DNA of 64,000 bases from Podarcis raffonei (lineage: Eukaryota > Chordata > Lepidosauria > Squamata > Lacertidae): contig NC_070614.1 of NCBI RefSeq assembly GCF_027172205.1, forward strand, positions 34,400,001 through 34,464,000, read 5' to 3'. This document shows positions 45,720 through 57,277 of this stretch, piece by piece. Made by a program: the position numbers and the translations under genes. How positions within the stretch are numbered: position 1 is the first letter of the stretch; every line of letters starts with the position of its first letter. Below the pieces are notes generated by a model that saw nothing but the letters and a program-made list of their open reading frames with translations, was not told where the DNA came from and made no database searches.

Positions 45720-46574
45720 CTCATCTATGGCTCCATTCCACTGATGAATGATAAAAGTCTAGGTCTTTCCTTCTACCAGATGGTCCCTAAGGAAACCCTT
45801 CAATATGCAGGGATTCTCTCTTTGCTACTACATTTCAGGTGGACATGGATTGGAGTCTTTATAATGAATGATGAAAGTGGTGAAAGATTTTTACAAACTG
45901 TATCACCAATGTTTTCTCATAGTGGAGTTTGCTTTTCCTTCATACAAAGAGTCCCTATGTTGACTTCTATTGATGAAATTAAAGAAATACTTGAAGAGGG
46001 GGCAAACATACATAATGAAGTCAGGAATAGTACAGCAAATGTGGTTGTTTTTAACGGAGAATCTATTTCCATGTTTTTTTTGAGATGGCTTCCATATTTT
46101 GCACAACATCCACCAAGTCTACCAAAAGGAATAGTGTGGATAACAACAGCTGAAATGGAGCTCACTTCACATGTCTATCAAAGGGATTGGGATACCCAAA
46201 TATTCCATGGTGTCCTGTCCTTCACAATCCACTCCAATGACTTGCCAAAATTCAAATCATTTGCTGAGAGCCAAAGTCCTTCCAGTGCAAAAGCAAATGG
46301 TTTTATCAGGGACTTCTGGCAAGGGGCCTTTGGCTGTGTTTTCCCAAATCCAGATGTGGGAGATGTGGAGGGGGATATTTGCACTGGGGACGAGAAACTG
46401 GACAGCCTTTCAGCAACATTTTTTGAAACCAGCATGTCTGGCCACAGCTACAGCATCTACAATGCTGTTTATGCTGCTGCTCATGCTTTACATCACACAC
46501 TGTCATCTAGACTCAAACACAGAGCGATGGAAAGAAGAGAGGGACTGAAATGGCAAAATCAACAGTTGTGGCAG
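45720..46574 (+). CDS. V2R gene D exon 3 (ligand-binding domain)
   Basis: 855 bp, 285 codons, LIYGSIPL to QLWQ, acceptor ctgcag, donor gtaacg. Flytrap motifs SFYQMVPKE and GILSLLLHFRWTWIG, and the late SMSGHSYSIYNAV. Confidence 0.9.
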
Positions 46575-46955
46575 GTAACGGACTCAACATGTTCAAGTGG
46601 CAGAGAGGCACAACCATGGTACAGTATGCCACAATCTGTATAATAAAACTAACTCCCCGCAACTCTTCCAGCGCTCATCTTTCAATTTTTCTTCATATTC
46701 AATCAACTAGTGTTGAAATAATAGACTATCAGTCTACTCTGATTCACTCTTTTTTGTCAGTGTACTTAGGTGTATAAACAATGTACACTTTTACACTTTT
46801 GCTGATCAGTGTAGGGTATTCTTCTGTGATCTCTGGGTATATTAATGTGAGGTATGTAGCTTTTATCTTCCTGGGTTGTGTGTATCACACTTTTTGGGCC
46901 TCATAATGAGATACCATCTTGCTCATGGGTAGTAAACATGATGCCCTTCATACAT

Positions 46956-47040
46956 TGTTGGATTGCAAATCCTATCATCCATGACTATTGACAATACTAT
47001 CTGGGGTGCTGAGAGCTGTAGTCCAACAGTATCTGGAAGT
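46956..47040. mobile_element. Short palindromic MITE, gene D intron 3
   Basis: Inverted ends tgttggattgcaaatcctat and gagctgtagtccaacagtat. Same element in gene E at 60167-60246, so it predates their duplication. Confidence 0.5.
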
Positions 47041-47084
47041 GAATACCAAATTGGCAAGCATTGGTCTAGCTTGTGCTTTCTTCA

Positions 47085-47250
47085 TGAGCGGTGGACTCAT
47101 AATCTGTTGAACCGGGTTCGCGTCTCCGCTCCTCCACATGCAGCTGCTGGGTGACCTTGGGCTAGTCACACTTCTCTGAAGTCTCTCAGTCTCTCTCACC
47201 TCACAGAGTGTTTGTTGTGGTGGAGGAAGGGAAAGGAGATTGTTAGCCGC
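47085..47250 (+). mobile_element. Sauria-type SINE fragment, gene D intron 3
   Basis: Starts inside the tRNA-like head (gcggtggactcataatctg) and runs to attgttagccgc. Gene E has about 530 bp of other sequence (60290-60805) in its place, so insertion went with a deletion in D or a gain in E. Confidence 0.75.
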
Positions 47251-47523
47251 AGCAGAGACTTAAGGACAAAAGCTTTCACAGGAATAACTATGATAGGGTT
47301 TGAACAGGTGGACAGGAGGAAATATGTTTGCTATTAAAGGATTCCTCTTTTATCCCTAGTTTTTTTATCAGTAAAATAAAGGTGTCAATTCTGTTAAAAC
47401 TTTGGTGCATTGATTGAATTCCTGTCTTTCTGTAGTCTTTTCTCACTAGAAAACCCTAGACATTAGACCTCAACTTCTAACTTCAGCCTTTTCTAAACTA
47501 TTGATTTTTGCTATTCAACCTAG

Positions 47524-47739
47524 TTACATCACTTTCTCAGAAATGTCTCTTTTAACAACAGCGGTGGGGACAAGATTTTCTTTGATGAGTTTGGGGAGTT
47601 AGTGGCTGGATTTGATATAATCAACTGGATTGTTTCTTCAAACCAATCATTCCACAGAGTGAAAGTTGGAAGGGTGGACCCCAACAAAGTATTCACCATC
47701 AATGCAGATGAGATAACATGGTATAGCACGTTTAACCAG
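47524..47739 (+). CDS. V2R gene D exon 4
   Basis: 216 bp, 72 codons (LHHFLRNV to TFNQ), acceptor cctag, donor gtagga, with FNNSGGDKIFFDEFGEL. Confidence 0.9.
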
Positions 47740-48309
47740 GTAGGATCCAACTGTCAGCAATTTGAAAAGACATCCAGTTTTGAATAAATACTGATGCTCT
47801 GCCCTGATGTGTAAAATAATTTTTGTCAGACAGTGATGAAAACTATAAAATCTGGAGGCAGGGGATTACACTGAGAATGCACAATTGATGAACTGTTGGG
47901 AAAATGGGATTCCACAAGTGGCTATTATTCCACAATTAGTCAGCTTGAATTCCAAACTGGGAGAAAGTTGGGCTATAACGAGATCAAACAAATAAACAAA
48001 CAAACAAATCTTTCTATATTCTTGCTTTTATTCATGGAGAAAAGGTTCAGAGAAAATTGTATATAGAATTTAATCATATCTCTATTGGTTTAAATATACA
48101 TAAGACTCTAATCTAAGTCGTTTTACATTCAGTCATGCTCTACTGGCAATGTTCAGTTCAAGCAGAAATGTTATATTTAGTGCATGTCAAATATCTGAAT
48201 AAAACACGTTTGTGTGTGAAAACAAAATATTTATAAATTTTGAATTATTTATTGAATAAAAGCACATACAGGAAGTAACATAGGGAATCAATATGCAGGT
48301 AATGTCATT

Positions 48310-48311
<2 letters not shown>

Positions 48312-48348
<37 letters not shown>
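48312..48348 (+). repeat. (CA)n microsatellite, gene D intron 4
   Basis: Pure CA run; gene E has only a short CA run at the same place (61872). Confidence 0.9.
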
Positions 48349-48349
<1 letters not shown>

Positions 48350-48370
48350 ATGCATTACTGAAAGGAGATA

Positions 48371-48617
48371 AAGTCAAACCTTGGTTTTCGAATGTCTTGG
48401 TTGCCAAATGTTTCGGAAGCCAAACACTGAAATCCCAGAAGTGAATGCTTCCATTTTTAAATGCACCTTGGAAATCAAACGGCTTCTGAGCAGCATTTTT
48501 CTTTTTTTCTTATTCATTGAACTTGCTGACAGCCCTTTGATCCTCAGTTTTTAAACCTTTCAGAAGTCAAATGGATTTCCAGAATGGATTAAATTCAAAA
48601 ACCAAGGTTCCACTGTA
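48371..48617. mobile_element. Palindromic MITE, gene D intron 4
   Basis: Ends aagtcaaaccttggtttt and, inverted, aaaaccaaggttccactgta. Internal gaagtgaatgcttccattt and gaagtcaaatgg. Orthologous copy in gene E at 61972-62223. TA next to the right end suggests a mariner-type origin. Confidence 0.65.
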
Positions 48618-48711
48618 TAATTTAGGACAATCAGAATATTTTGGGGTCTTTTTCTTAACTCACTGTTCTCAGCGTTATTATTGTGCTCTCTCACTTATGC
48701 CTTAGCTGCAG

Positions 48712-48832
48712 CCTCTTTCTTTATGTAATGAGAGGTGCCACCCCGGCTTTAGGAAGAAATTGAAAGAGGGAGAGCCATTTTGCTGTTATGATTGCATCCC
48801 CTGTCCAGAAGGGAAGATCTCAGATCAGGAGG
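48712..48832 (+). CDS. V2R gene D exon 5 (cysteine-rich linker)
   Basis: 121 bp: PLSLCNERCHPGF through CCYDCIPCPEGKISDQE, acceptor ctgcag, donor gtaagt, phase 0 to 1. A palindromic MITE lies 95 bp upstream. Confidence 0.9.
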
Positions 48833-49142
48833 GTAAGTATTATGTGTATATTGTACAGTGTTGCGAAATAGAAGGGATCTGCCTGAAAGACAGAGGAATG
48901 TGCCTGTAAATTTAGGACTCTATCAGGATTACTTCAATTTTCAAAGGTGAACAATTGAAATGTTTGTTAAGTGTGGCCTGGAGCGAGCTGCTGAAGAAAA
49001 AACAATCAGGCGTATGTGATCATTTGCCTCAGATTATTCAAAGCAGGTTCTGCTAATAAAGTATAATAGCTTCTGAGTAGTGATGGGCAGTTCTGGTGAT
49101 AACATAGCAGAAAAGATAACTTTCAGGGGTAAGATTGAGCTT

Positions 49143-49975
49143 TGCATGAGCAGGCAGCGACAGCCCCAGCCCCCAGGGACCATAAGGAAGGAATAAAGAC
49201 TCTGACAACGTTATATGGAATTAAAATTAGGCCACAAGTTTATTAAATTTCCAAATGTAGGAAGACCTTGGCTTAGGCCTTGGGCGTGTCTCCCTCCCAG
49301 CCCCCCAGCCGGGGGGAACTGGGGCTCATCAGGGTAAATGGGATATGGGGTGCACTACGAGACATAAGTGTAGCAGGCAGCCAAGCCCATATCCCCGCAC
49401 GCAGGGTAGTTCACTAACGACCTTTCAGTGTATGGCCAGTGACATCCATATATATATAACCCCTTTAAGAGGGGGACCCGGGAATCGCTGCCGCAGGGGG
49501 GTGAGTTACCACTTCATGTGTGCCCCCCCCCCATATAGGGAGGAAATTACTAAAGGATTCCACCCAAGGCCATAACTTCCAAAGTTGTGAGAAATTGCTA
49601 AAGGGAAGACAAAACCTGCCAATGCAGGAAAATTTCTTGCAGGTCCTTCAACAGCAACCAGTCAAAGACCATAGCAGCACCCACTAAGCAGGAAGAAAAA
49701 GTTAACCTGCAAACAAGAAAACATTAAACTAAGGGAGGGGAGGGAGGGTGAATCTCCAGAGCTGACTGCCTGGCTATTGTTGGCTTCACCCCCTATTTAT
49801 AAATGGGCCTGGCCCCACCTCCCAGCAAGAAACTTGATTACAGAGGCTGGGCATGAATCTCCAAAATTAACACTGAGAGGCAAGCCAGCCCCTGTTTGCC
49901 AGTAAACTCCCTGGGAACTGTAGCACCAAGCGCAATCCCACAAAGGGCACCCACAGTGTAAAGGGTGAGTGCTCA
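49143..49975 (-). mobile_element. Solo LTR-like fossil in gene D intron 5
   Basis: About 830 bp, same family as 4335-5199 but on the minus strand: on that strand it has gcaggttaac, cctgcattggcaggtttt, cacaactttgg, and AATAAA with cttgtggcc. Gene E reads across the site near 62752, so the insertion came after the D/E duplication. No coding part. Confidence 0.6.
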
Positions 49976-50239
49976 TTACCCACACACTGATGTCTCAAAC
50001 ATAGTTTTCTCATTTTCATTTGTGGTTACTGCCAGACTAAAAAAGCCACAGGAAAGGTGTGTGCTTTTCTTCCAGACTTACTTATGCTTTTATTAAGTTG
50101 ATCCTTAATTACTATGGCTGTGAACCCCAACACCCCTAATCTGCCCTTTGGGTCCAATCAGGGATCCCAATCAGGATGGTCTACTCTGGGGCAACTCAAG
50201 TATCACAGGATCCATCCCAAATTAGTTTGGCGAGGGACT

Positions 50240-51290
50240 AATGTTTAATTAAACCTACAGTGGGTGGAGAGGAGGAAAAGGAGATGCCTTCCGTCCTCCC
50301 AAACAGGAGCAGAGGCAGTCAATTTTGCAGTGCATTCCTTCACAAGGGGCTTATCTGCAGGGAAGCTGCTTGTAAAGGAGAACCCTACACCATGCAAGAT
50401 TGATGACTTTGTGCAACAACTTCTGGGTGGTGGCATCAATCCCACAGATACTGCTGCACAAGCAGTTTCTCTGAAGGAAACCGCTCAATACCTCTGCCAA
50501 ACAGTTCTTGCACAGAGTCATCTATCCTGTGCTAGATTTATGCATGGGTTGAGCAGGCTGCAGCCCTGGGCCTCACTTACTGAATTCGTTGTCATGTTTT
50601 ACCTTTGGACCCCTTATGCTAGTCCAATTTCATAAATTTAGCAAATTCCATTGAGCACAGCTGTAAAAATCTACAGCACACCATTGCAGGCTAATTTTCA
50701 CTCAGACTAATTTGATGAAATTGAACAGCAAGCAAAATTTATTCTGCTGAATGTTGACTACAAAACTGTCAAAAGAAGGCAGTGAGTACGGAGGGAGCTG
50801 CAACAATGATGGGACAGCATTCACAACCTTAGACAAACTTTCTCCAAGAGACAAGTTTAGGGAGACCTAGACATTTTTGGTGAACCTACTAGCAACCAAA
50901 GAAAAGATTCACAGTGGAGTTAAGATGTTGATTCAAGAGTTTACAAAGGATGTTGACCTTAATCTAGCCAATGAACTTTTGCACTGCCACCTGTATGTCA
51001 AACAAACTCACATTGAAAAGGAAAATTTCAAACACCAAGATATGCATCAAATAATATTAAAAGAGAAAATTCAGACAGCTTTTCCAAATGTGGAAAGAAT
51101 TTTCACAGGCTTCCTGTGTTTAATGGCTACAACCTCTACTTGCAAAAGATCATTTTTTTGACTAAAAAGGATAAAGAATGATTTACAGTCAACGATGTCC
51201 CAAGATTGGTTGTCTGATCTAAGCATTCTTAAACCACAACTTTCTGGTTTTAAAAGATATAATTGGTAAATTTGCATCCAAAAGAGCTTC
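50240..51290 (+). mobile_element. hAT DNA transposon relic in gene D intron 5
   Basis: The 50877-51161 frame, MVNLLATKEKIHSGV to FLCLMATTSTCKRSFF, followed in another frame by KNDLQSTMSQDWLSDL, resembles the C-terminal dimerisation region of hAT transposases (ZMYM-like group). Several frameshifts and stops; no terminal repeats located. Present also in gene E (63070-64000), so older than the D/E split. Confidence 0.6.
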
Positions 51291-51324
51291 AAAATAAAGT
51301 GTTCTGACTTTGTAGATATTGTAA

Positions 51325-51590
51325 GGGACACGGGTAGCTCTGTGGTCTAAACCACCGAGCTTCTGGAGCTTGTTGATCGGAAGGTTGGCAGTTCGAATCT
51401 GCACAATGGGGTGAGCGCCCATTGCTCTGTCCCAGCTTCTGCCAACCTAGCAGTTCAAAAGCATACCAGTGCAAGTAGATAAACTGGTTCTGTTGCAGTG
51501 GGAAGGTAAATGGCATTTCCATGTGCTCTGGCACTCATCATGATCCTCCATTTGCCGGTAGCAGCTTAGCCATGCTGGCCACATAATTGT
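51325..51590 (+). mobile_element. tRNA-derived SINE, gene D intron 5
   Basis: Begins gggacacgggtagctctgtg (A-box region) with B-box gttcgaatctgc at 51391, then gtgcaagtagataaactggt and gtagcagcttagccatgctg, the squamate SINE body. 3'-truncated before the usual tail. Confidence 0.8.
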
Positions 51591-51591
51591 T

Positions 51592-51720
51592 CTTATACCT
51601 AGAACAAACCAACTAAGTTTGTTCTCGGTATAAGCTTTCATGTGCATGCACATGAAAGCTTATTCCTAGAAAAAGCTTAGTTGATCTCTAAGGTGCTACT
51701 GGACTATTTTTAAATTTTTA
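51592..51720. repeat. Pair of short palindromes
   Basis: 51592-51634 is an 18-bp-arm hairpin (one mismatch, loop caactaa). 51635-51658 is a perfect 24-bp palindrome (ctttcatgtgcatgcacatg...). It is followed by a reptile-repeat-like gttgatctctaaggtgctac. Looks like part of a larger interspersed element. Confidence 0.6.
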
Positions 51721-52644
51721 ATTTTGACTACTTTCAATTAGTAGATAAAAAAGGAGGTTCTGTTCCTCATGATCAAATGCTATTAAGTTTAGGCCTCCCA
51801 AGGTCTCTTAGCCTAGGAACTCCTGTTGTTTTAATCTGGACCTGCACCTATCTTCTATGGTACTGCTGCACCAGTGCCTTTCCTGCAGGCAGCAGCTCCC
51901 TTTGCAAGCAGCTCCCACACCCCACAGAATCAATGCATGCCCTCAACAGCTGGTGAGCAGAACTATCACTTCTGCAGGGCATCAGGCAGGCAGGAGTGTC
52001 AGGCAACATCAGGATCCTCTTTCAACCTAACTTGTCCAAGGCCCAAATCCCTCTCAAAGTGCCCAATTTGGCTCAGTACTTGAACCTCAGCCAAATCCAG
52101 AACACAATCGTATCAATGACAACAATGTAGCTGAGTTTTTGAAGAATGCTTGGATCCTACAATTGTTGTGCAACACGGAGTCCAGTCCTTTCTTATCACA
52201 GGGCTCCAGGACTATATTTTTTTTTTAATATTTCATCATCTACCTATTTCTCATACATATATACAGTTCTGGAAACCTAAGAAAGTCAATACCCCACTAG
52301 AGGTGAATCTCTAAAAATGGTACTCTATCAGTTTATGTACATGTGAAAATTTGAGCATTTTGATAAGATGGAAATTAGAGCTATCTTAGTGTAGTGGTTA
52401 GAATGTTAGTTTTCGACCTGGAAGACACAAAATTTAAATTCTTATTAAGCAGCAGTTTAATTAGGCATACCTTCTAGCCATCATTTTCATTAAGAAAATT
52501 CTAACACAAACCATTGCTTACAGATAACATTTATGGTCCCAAGCTTTAAATAAATTTTTATCAAACCAGACATAAAACCTCCAAAAAAATGCATTACCAT
52601 GAATATTCCAAACAAATATCACAACACATATTTTCTTTTTAAAG
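51721..52644 (+). other. End of gene D intron 5
   Basis: No element identified with confidence; ordinary AT-rich intron. Confidence 0.4.
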
Positions 52645-53558
52645 ATATGAATGACTGCAATCAATGTTCAGAAGAAGAATATCCAAACAATAATCGGGAT
52701 ATGTGTATTCCCAAGGATATAAGCTTCTTGTCTTATGGAGAACCTTTGGGGATCATTTTAGCCTGTTTTGCCCTTTCTTTTTCTTTCATCACAGCTCTGG
52801 TCCTGGGGACATTTTTGAAGCATCACAACACACCCATTGTCAAAGCCAACAACCGGGACCTCACCTACACTCTTCTCATCTCCCTCCTGCTCTGCTTCCT
52901 TTCTGCACTGCTGTTCATCGGCCGGCCTGGAAGGGTATTCTGTCTCCTTCAACAGACTGCTTTTGGCATCATCTTCTCAGTGGCTATTTCTTGTATACTG
53001 GCAAAAACTTTCACAGTGGTTCTGGCTTTCATGGCCACCAAACCAGGATCCAGGATGAGGAAGTGGGTGGGGAAGAGAATGACCAATTCCATTGTGGTTT
53101 CCTGTTCCCTTATTCAAATAGGTATCTGTACTGCTTGGTTGGGATCCTCACCCCCATTCCCTGATGTTGACATGCACTCAATGGCTAAGGAAGTTGTACT
53201 AGAATGTAATGTGGGATCTGTGACTATGTTTTACTGTGTCCTGGGTTACATGGGCTTCCTGGCTCTTGTCAGCTTCACTGTGGCTTTCCTTGCCAGGAAG
53301 TTACCTGACAGTTTCAACGAAGCCAAGTTCATCACTTTCAGTATGCTGGTCTTTTGTAGTGTTTGGACATCTTTCTTTCCAAGCTACCACAGTACCAAGG
53401 GAAAATATATGGTAGCTGTGGAGATCTTCTCTATCTTAGCCTCTAGTGCTGGACTTCTGACTTGCATTTTTGCCCCAAAATGCTACATTATTGTGTTGCA
53501 GCCTGAGCTGAACAACAGGGAACATTTAATAAGAAATAAAGGAAGCCTGCCAGAATAA
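52645..53558 (+). CDS. V2R gene D exon 6 (seven-transmembrane domain)
   Basis: 914 bp from a tttaaag acceptor. [14 protein letters not shown], seven helices, [23 protein letters not shown] and [11 protein letters not shown]. The stop has moved 4 codons outward compared with A-C (RNKGSLPE). Confidence 0.95.
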
Positions 53559-53702
53559 CGAATTTATCTGGCCAATGTTTGTGCCTGTTTAACATATGGA
53601 AAAATAGTAGTCCACAGCTGGGATGCTATGTCTGACAAGGCACTGTTTGCAACCAACTGTAAATCATAGAGTAATTTTTGCTTTATCTCTAGTTAGTCTG
53701 CA

Positions 53703-53955
53703 AATAGCGGTTTTTTCGTCTTGCGAAGCAAGCCTATTGACAGCTTAGCGGATTAGCGCTACAGCTGTCAAGCGGCTTATCAGCGGAAAAGGGCGGAAAA
53801 AGCGAAAAAAGCCGCGGGGGGACGCAAGACTTTTTCGTCTTGCGAAGCAACCCTATAGGGAAATTCGTTTTGCGAAGCGCCTCCAAAACGGAAAACCCTT
53901 TCGTCTAGCGGGTTTTCCGTCTTGCGAGGCATTCGTCTTGCGGGGCACCACTGTA
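53703..53955. mobile_element. MITE with cgtcttgcg repeats
   Basis: GC-rich island downstream of gene D: cgtcttgcgaagca occurs at both ends and middle, and the right end is ggggcaccactgta next to TA. Left end lacks the matching terminus. Similar short reptile DNA elements share the acagtggtgcc end. Confidence 0.55.
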
Positions 53956-53999
53956 ATATGTGTCAGAGGCTTTATGCTGTCAAGCTGGCATAGAGAAAA

Positions 54000-56252
54000 C
54001 TCCAGGCTCACGGCCAGTTCCAATCTATTTGATTTATTGACAAAGTTCAAAAGTACATCTCCAGCGTTTCAATTTACATCCTGCCCTTTTGGCACAGTTG
54101 CCGCGTCTACTTTTCCCCCCCTTTTCTTTACCCAGCATGCAAGTCTGCGGAAACCCCACCCCTGACTTCCTCTGTGTACAGAATGACTTGTTCCAGGCTC
54201 TCTTTTTTTTTTAAGGCTCTCTATAAGTGCTGGTTTCTGTTCTTGAATCTTTTCCCGTTTGCCTCTCCCTGACACCCACCCCCTCCTCAAAGGCCCCCTC
54301 CCGCTCCGGAGACCCGGCTGTACCCCCATCTCTTTCCTCGGAGGTGGGAGGGGAGAATCCCGCGAAACTACCCTCTTCCTCATCCGTCTCTTCGAACACC
54401 CCCCTCCAACCCCCAATTCCTGGTGTTCCCCAGTCTACGCCTTCGTCTTCTTCCTCCTCCTCGTCCGATGCTGGGAAACCTTCGAATTCCTCTTCGTCGT
54501 CTGTTGTTTCGAACACCTGTTGTAAGGACCTATCCTTGCCTTTGGGTTTGTCAGGGAAAACATTGTGGAACTCCTCTACCAGTTCCTTGTCAGAAATACT
54601 GTCTTCCGGGACCCAGGTATTCTCCGATGTTGGGGCCCCTTCCCAAGCCACCAAATATTCCAAATTTCCCCCTCTCCAATGAGACTCCAGTATTTCCATA
54701 ACCTCGTTGCACTGCTCCCTTTCCTCCATTTCGGGTGGTGGGCCTTCCCCTCCCCCACTACCCTGCCTCCTTCCCCCCTCCCTGTAGGGGAACAGCAGTG
54801 ACCTGTGGAACACCGGGTGGATTCTCATGCTCTCTGGCAACCTGAGCTTAAACGCCACCGGATTTATTTGTTGGATAACCTCAAAGGGCCCCACCTTCCT
54901 GGGCTTGAGTTTCTTGCAGCCCCCTTTCCAAGGCAATCCTTGCGTGGACAACCACACCTTGTCCCCAACCCTGATAACCTCCCCCTGTTGCCGATGTTTG
55001 TCGGCTTCCTTCTTGTATAACTCCTTAGCCCTTTCCAAATTCAACTGCAGCTGTCTGTGGATCGCTTCCATCTCCTCCACAAACTGTTCGGCCGCTGGAA
55101 CACTCCACGACTCCTCCCCCCTCCCAGGGAAGGCCCTTGGTTCAGTTGGTGCCGCACAGCAAACTCCTTGCTAAAAAAGGAGGCTGAGGCACCTGAATCA
55201 ACGAGTGCCAACTCCTCCACTGTCTGTCCATTTGGGAGTTCTAGCACCACCTTCAACATTATGCTTGCTTTGGGGTGCCCAAGCCGAGGACTTTCTGTGT
55301 TGCTCCCGCCTGGCTGTTGCCCCAGTTCTCCACCAGCCAGGCTTCTTCATTTCCTGAATGCTGGGGCTCCTCTGCCTCTGCCTGCTGGGTGGCCCCCACC
55401 ATTCCCTGCCAGTTACGACGCTCTGGACACAATCTGGCAAAGTGCCCAGTCTTCTGACACACAAAACATCTTTTTGCCGCTTACCAGTCTTTTTTCTCCT
55501 TTCCGCCAGACCGTTGGGTTTTCAAACTCTCCTGCACCCTGGCTGTGCCTATCTCCATAGGCTCCTGCCCTTGTTGATGTTCTGAGGCAGCTGCAGGCAT
55601 CTCAAGAATGCGGTCACCATGGAAACTCTGCTCTCTGCCTTGCTTCCTTTCCTGCCATCTGGCTTCTTGTCTCAAACCCACCCCAAGAGCAGCCTTTGTT
55701 AATTCATCCATATTTTTAGGTTGTGGCCCCCTTGCAAGATCTTCTTTAATTTCTGGGTTAAGTCCATTTTTAAACATTGCTTGTACTGACTCAGTCCCTA
55801 AATCCCAACCCAGTTTCTGCACGAGCATAGCAAATTCGGACCAATAACTGCGTACCGTGGATTTGCCTTGTTTCAAAGCCAGCAGCTCCTCCTGCGTTTT
55901 GTCAATTAAACTTTGATCTGCATAGATAAAGTCCATAGCTTGCCAAAATTTGGCCTCATTTCTGAGGGCTTTATTCCGCCAGGCTATTAACGGCCTGATC
56001 CAGCTTCTAGCCCCTCCCGCCAGGTGTCTAATGATGTGAGCAACTCTCGCTGCATTGTTCTGAAACTTGGCTCCTTCAAGTTCTAAAAAATATCACATCT
56101 CTGTTTTGAAATCCAAGTAACTTTCCGGATCTCCCTGGAACCGTTCCACCCCCACACACTTGCCCCCATCTGCTGATAGCCCACCTTAGGTTCCTCTCTG
56201 AGCAGCCCTGGCTTCTTCCAAACGGCTCTTCCCGTTTGCCTCTCCCTGACAA
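54000..56252 (-). mobile_element. Ty3/Gypsy chromovirus fossil (broken)
   Basis: Between genes D and E, minus strand. Recognisable parts from its 5' side: gag capsid region (about 55480-55940) and gag zinc knuckle (about 55440), aspartic protease (LVDSGAS, about 55200), and integrase C-terminal part with chromodomain (VAWEGAP...NTWVP, about 54540-54800). A 23-bp direct repeat lies at 54252 and 56229. Clearly broken and internally reduced, with several breaks; degraded enough to be an old copy. Confidence 0.8.
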
Positions 56253-56254
56253 TA

Positions 56255-56507
56255 TGTTAAGCACAGTTAGGCTTAGCTAAGTGCTGTGCAGCAGCTGAAT
56301 GACCAGAGAGGAGCTATATAAAGAATATATGCACTTTCACTTGAATGTGGACAACCATCTCCTTGCTGTGAAGGCCATCCCTGTGTGCTTTGAGCTGGGG
56401 CAAGGGGAAGTGGCAGGCTGCTGTTAGCCAATATCTTTCTTCAATAAAGCACTAGAACTGATCATTCTGGTGTTTTGGGCTTCTTCCTTTGAACTCCTAC
56501 ACCATAC
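56255..56507 (+). mobile_element. Solo LTR-like fossil upstream of gene E
   Basis: TG start, tatataaag promoter-like box near 56315, AATAAA near 56443, CA-type end. Gene D lacks it. Orientation opposite to the adjoining Gypsy fossil, so probably a separate insertion. Family unresolved. Confidence 0.4.
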
Positions 56508-56559
56508 AAACTTCCACGAGCCCTGCTCTGGCTCTGGGGCTGTAGTGTGCGATAGCACA

Positions 56560-57059
56560 CTGGCACACACAAGTGCCATATGGGGGACGCTTATCATAAA
56601 GCATTGAATACAATGTCCCTAACTTACTGTCAGTGACTCCAAGTCCTGTCATCCCTTCTTAGCTAGTTAAGAAAGAATATTTCAGTTCAAAAAGTGTGAC
56701 AAACTTTCCTAGTTCTACAGGGACGCCCCCACCTTAAAAGTAGCAATTAACTTCACAGTTACCTTGTCAAAAGGGCAGAAAATAATTCTGTTGTTCATTC
56801 AAACCCATGTGGATTTTCCTCCCCAGTGGCCACTAGCAAAACAAAGAACAAAGTCCATGCAGAATGTCATAAATATACCCAGTACAATTCAGAGGTAGGG
56901 CGAGGGACTGAGAACAGGCAAAGCTCCACAACTTCAGGCCTCTGGGAAACATAAAATGTTCAGTTTGGGCAGTTTTAGTTGCAGGCGCTGTAACAATTGT
57001 TCTTTTGAAGAACGTAGGAGATTTTGGATGTAGATGGAATATTTTTCCTTGTACTTAGA
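56560..57059 (+). promoter_or_regulatory. Upstream block of gene E
   Basis: Homologous to 43130-43623 before gene D, including gcaattaac near 56752 and aaataattctg. Candidate promoter and 5' UTR. Confidence 0.4.
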
Positions 57060-57277
57060 ATGGCAGTTTTAGTCATCTTGCTACTGGTCCTGTTTCCTCA
57101 AACAGGATGTGAAGATCCCATTGTTCAATGCAGTGTCCATTATCCACAGCATCCAGTTCACATGTATCATCAGAAAGGAGATCTCATCATTGGTGGCATC
57201 GCTTATCATGGCAGCTTTGTCAGCAGTAAAAGCGAATTCAAAGAAGAACCCCTACCAACATTATCAGAATCGGTTGT
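57060..57277 (+). CDS. V2R gene E exon 1 (signal peptide)
   Basis: ATG at 57060, MAVLVILLLVLFPQTGCE signal peptide and GDLIIGGIAYHG. 218 bp, donor gtaaga. An upstream in-frame ATG at 57024 (MDVDG) would hide the signal peptide and gene D has no equivalent start in use, so the inner ATG is chosen. Confidence 0.85.

Larger units (their letters stand above)
47740..48711 (+). other. Intron 4 of gene D
   Basis: Contains a (CA)n run at 48312-48348 and the MITE 48371-48617. Otherwise as gene E intron 4. Confidence 0.55.
43624..53558 (+). other. V2R gene D (gene model)
   Basis: Exons 43624-43841, 44486-44819, 45720-46574, 47524-47739, 48712-48832 and 52645-53558, giving 885 residues if all are joined. 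Second V2R subfamily (D and E), clearly diverged from A-C. All exons are open, but no AG lies at the homologous exon 2 start: the intron ends in CA. The same holds in gene E, so the defect or odd site predates their duplication. Intron 5 (3.8 kb) holds an LTR-like fossil, a hAT relic and a tRNA-derived SINE. Confidence 0.8.

Noticed and set aside
51325-51590. Functional tRNA gene from A- and B-box-like sequence
   Set aside because: The cloverleaf is not complete and the SINE body follows directly.
54227-54682. Serine-rich + strand ORF of 151 residues
   Set aside because: Antisense of the Gypsy fossil; low-complexity composition follows from the opposite strand.
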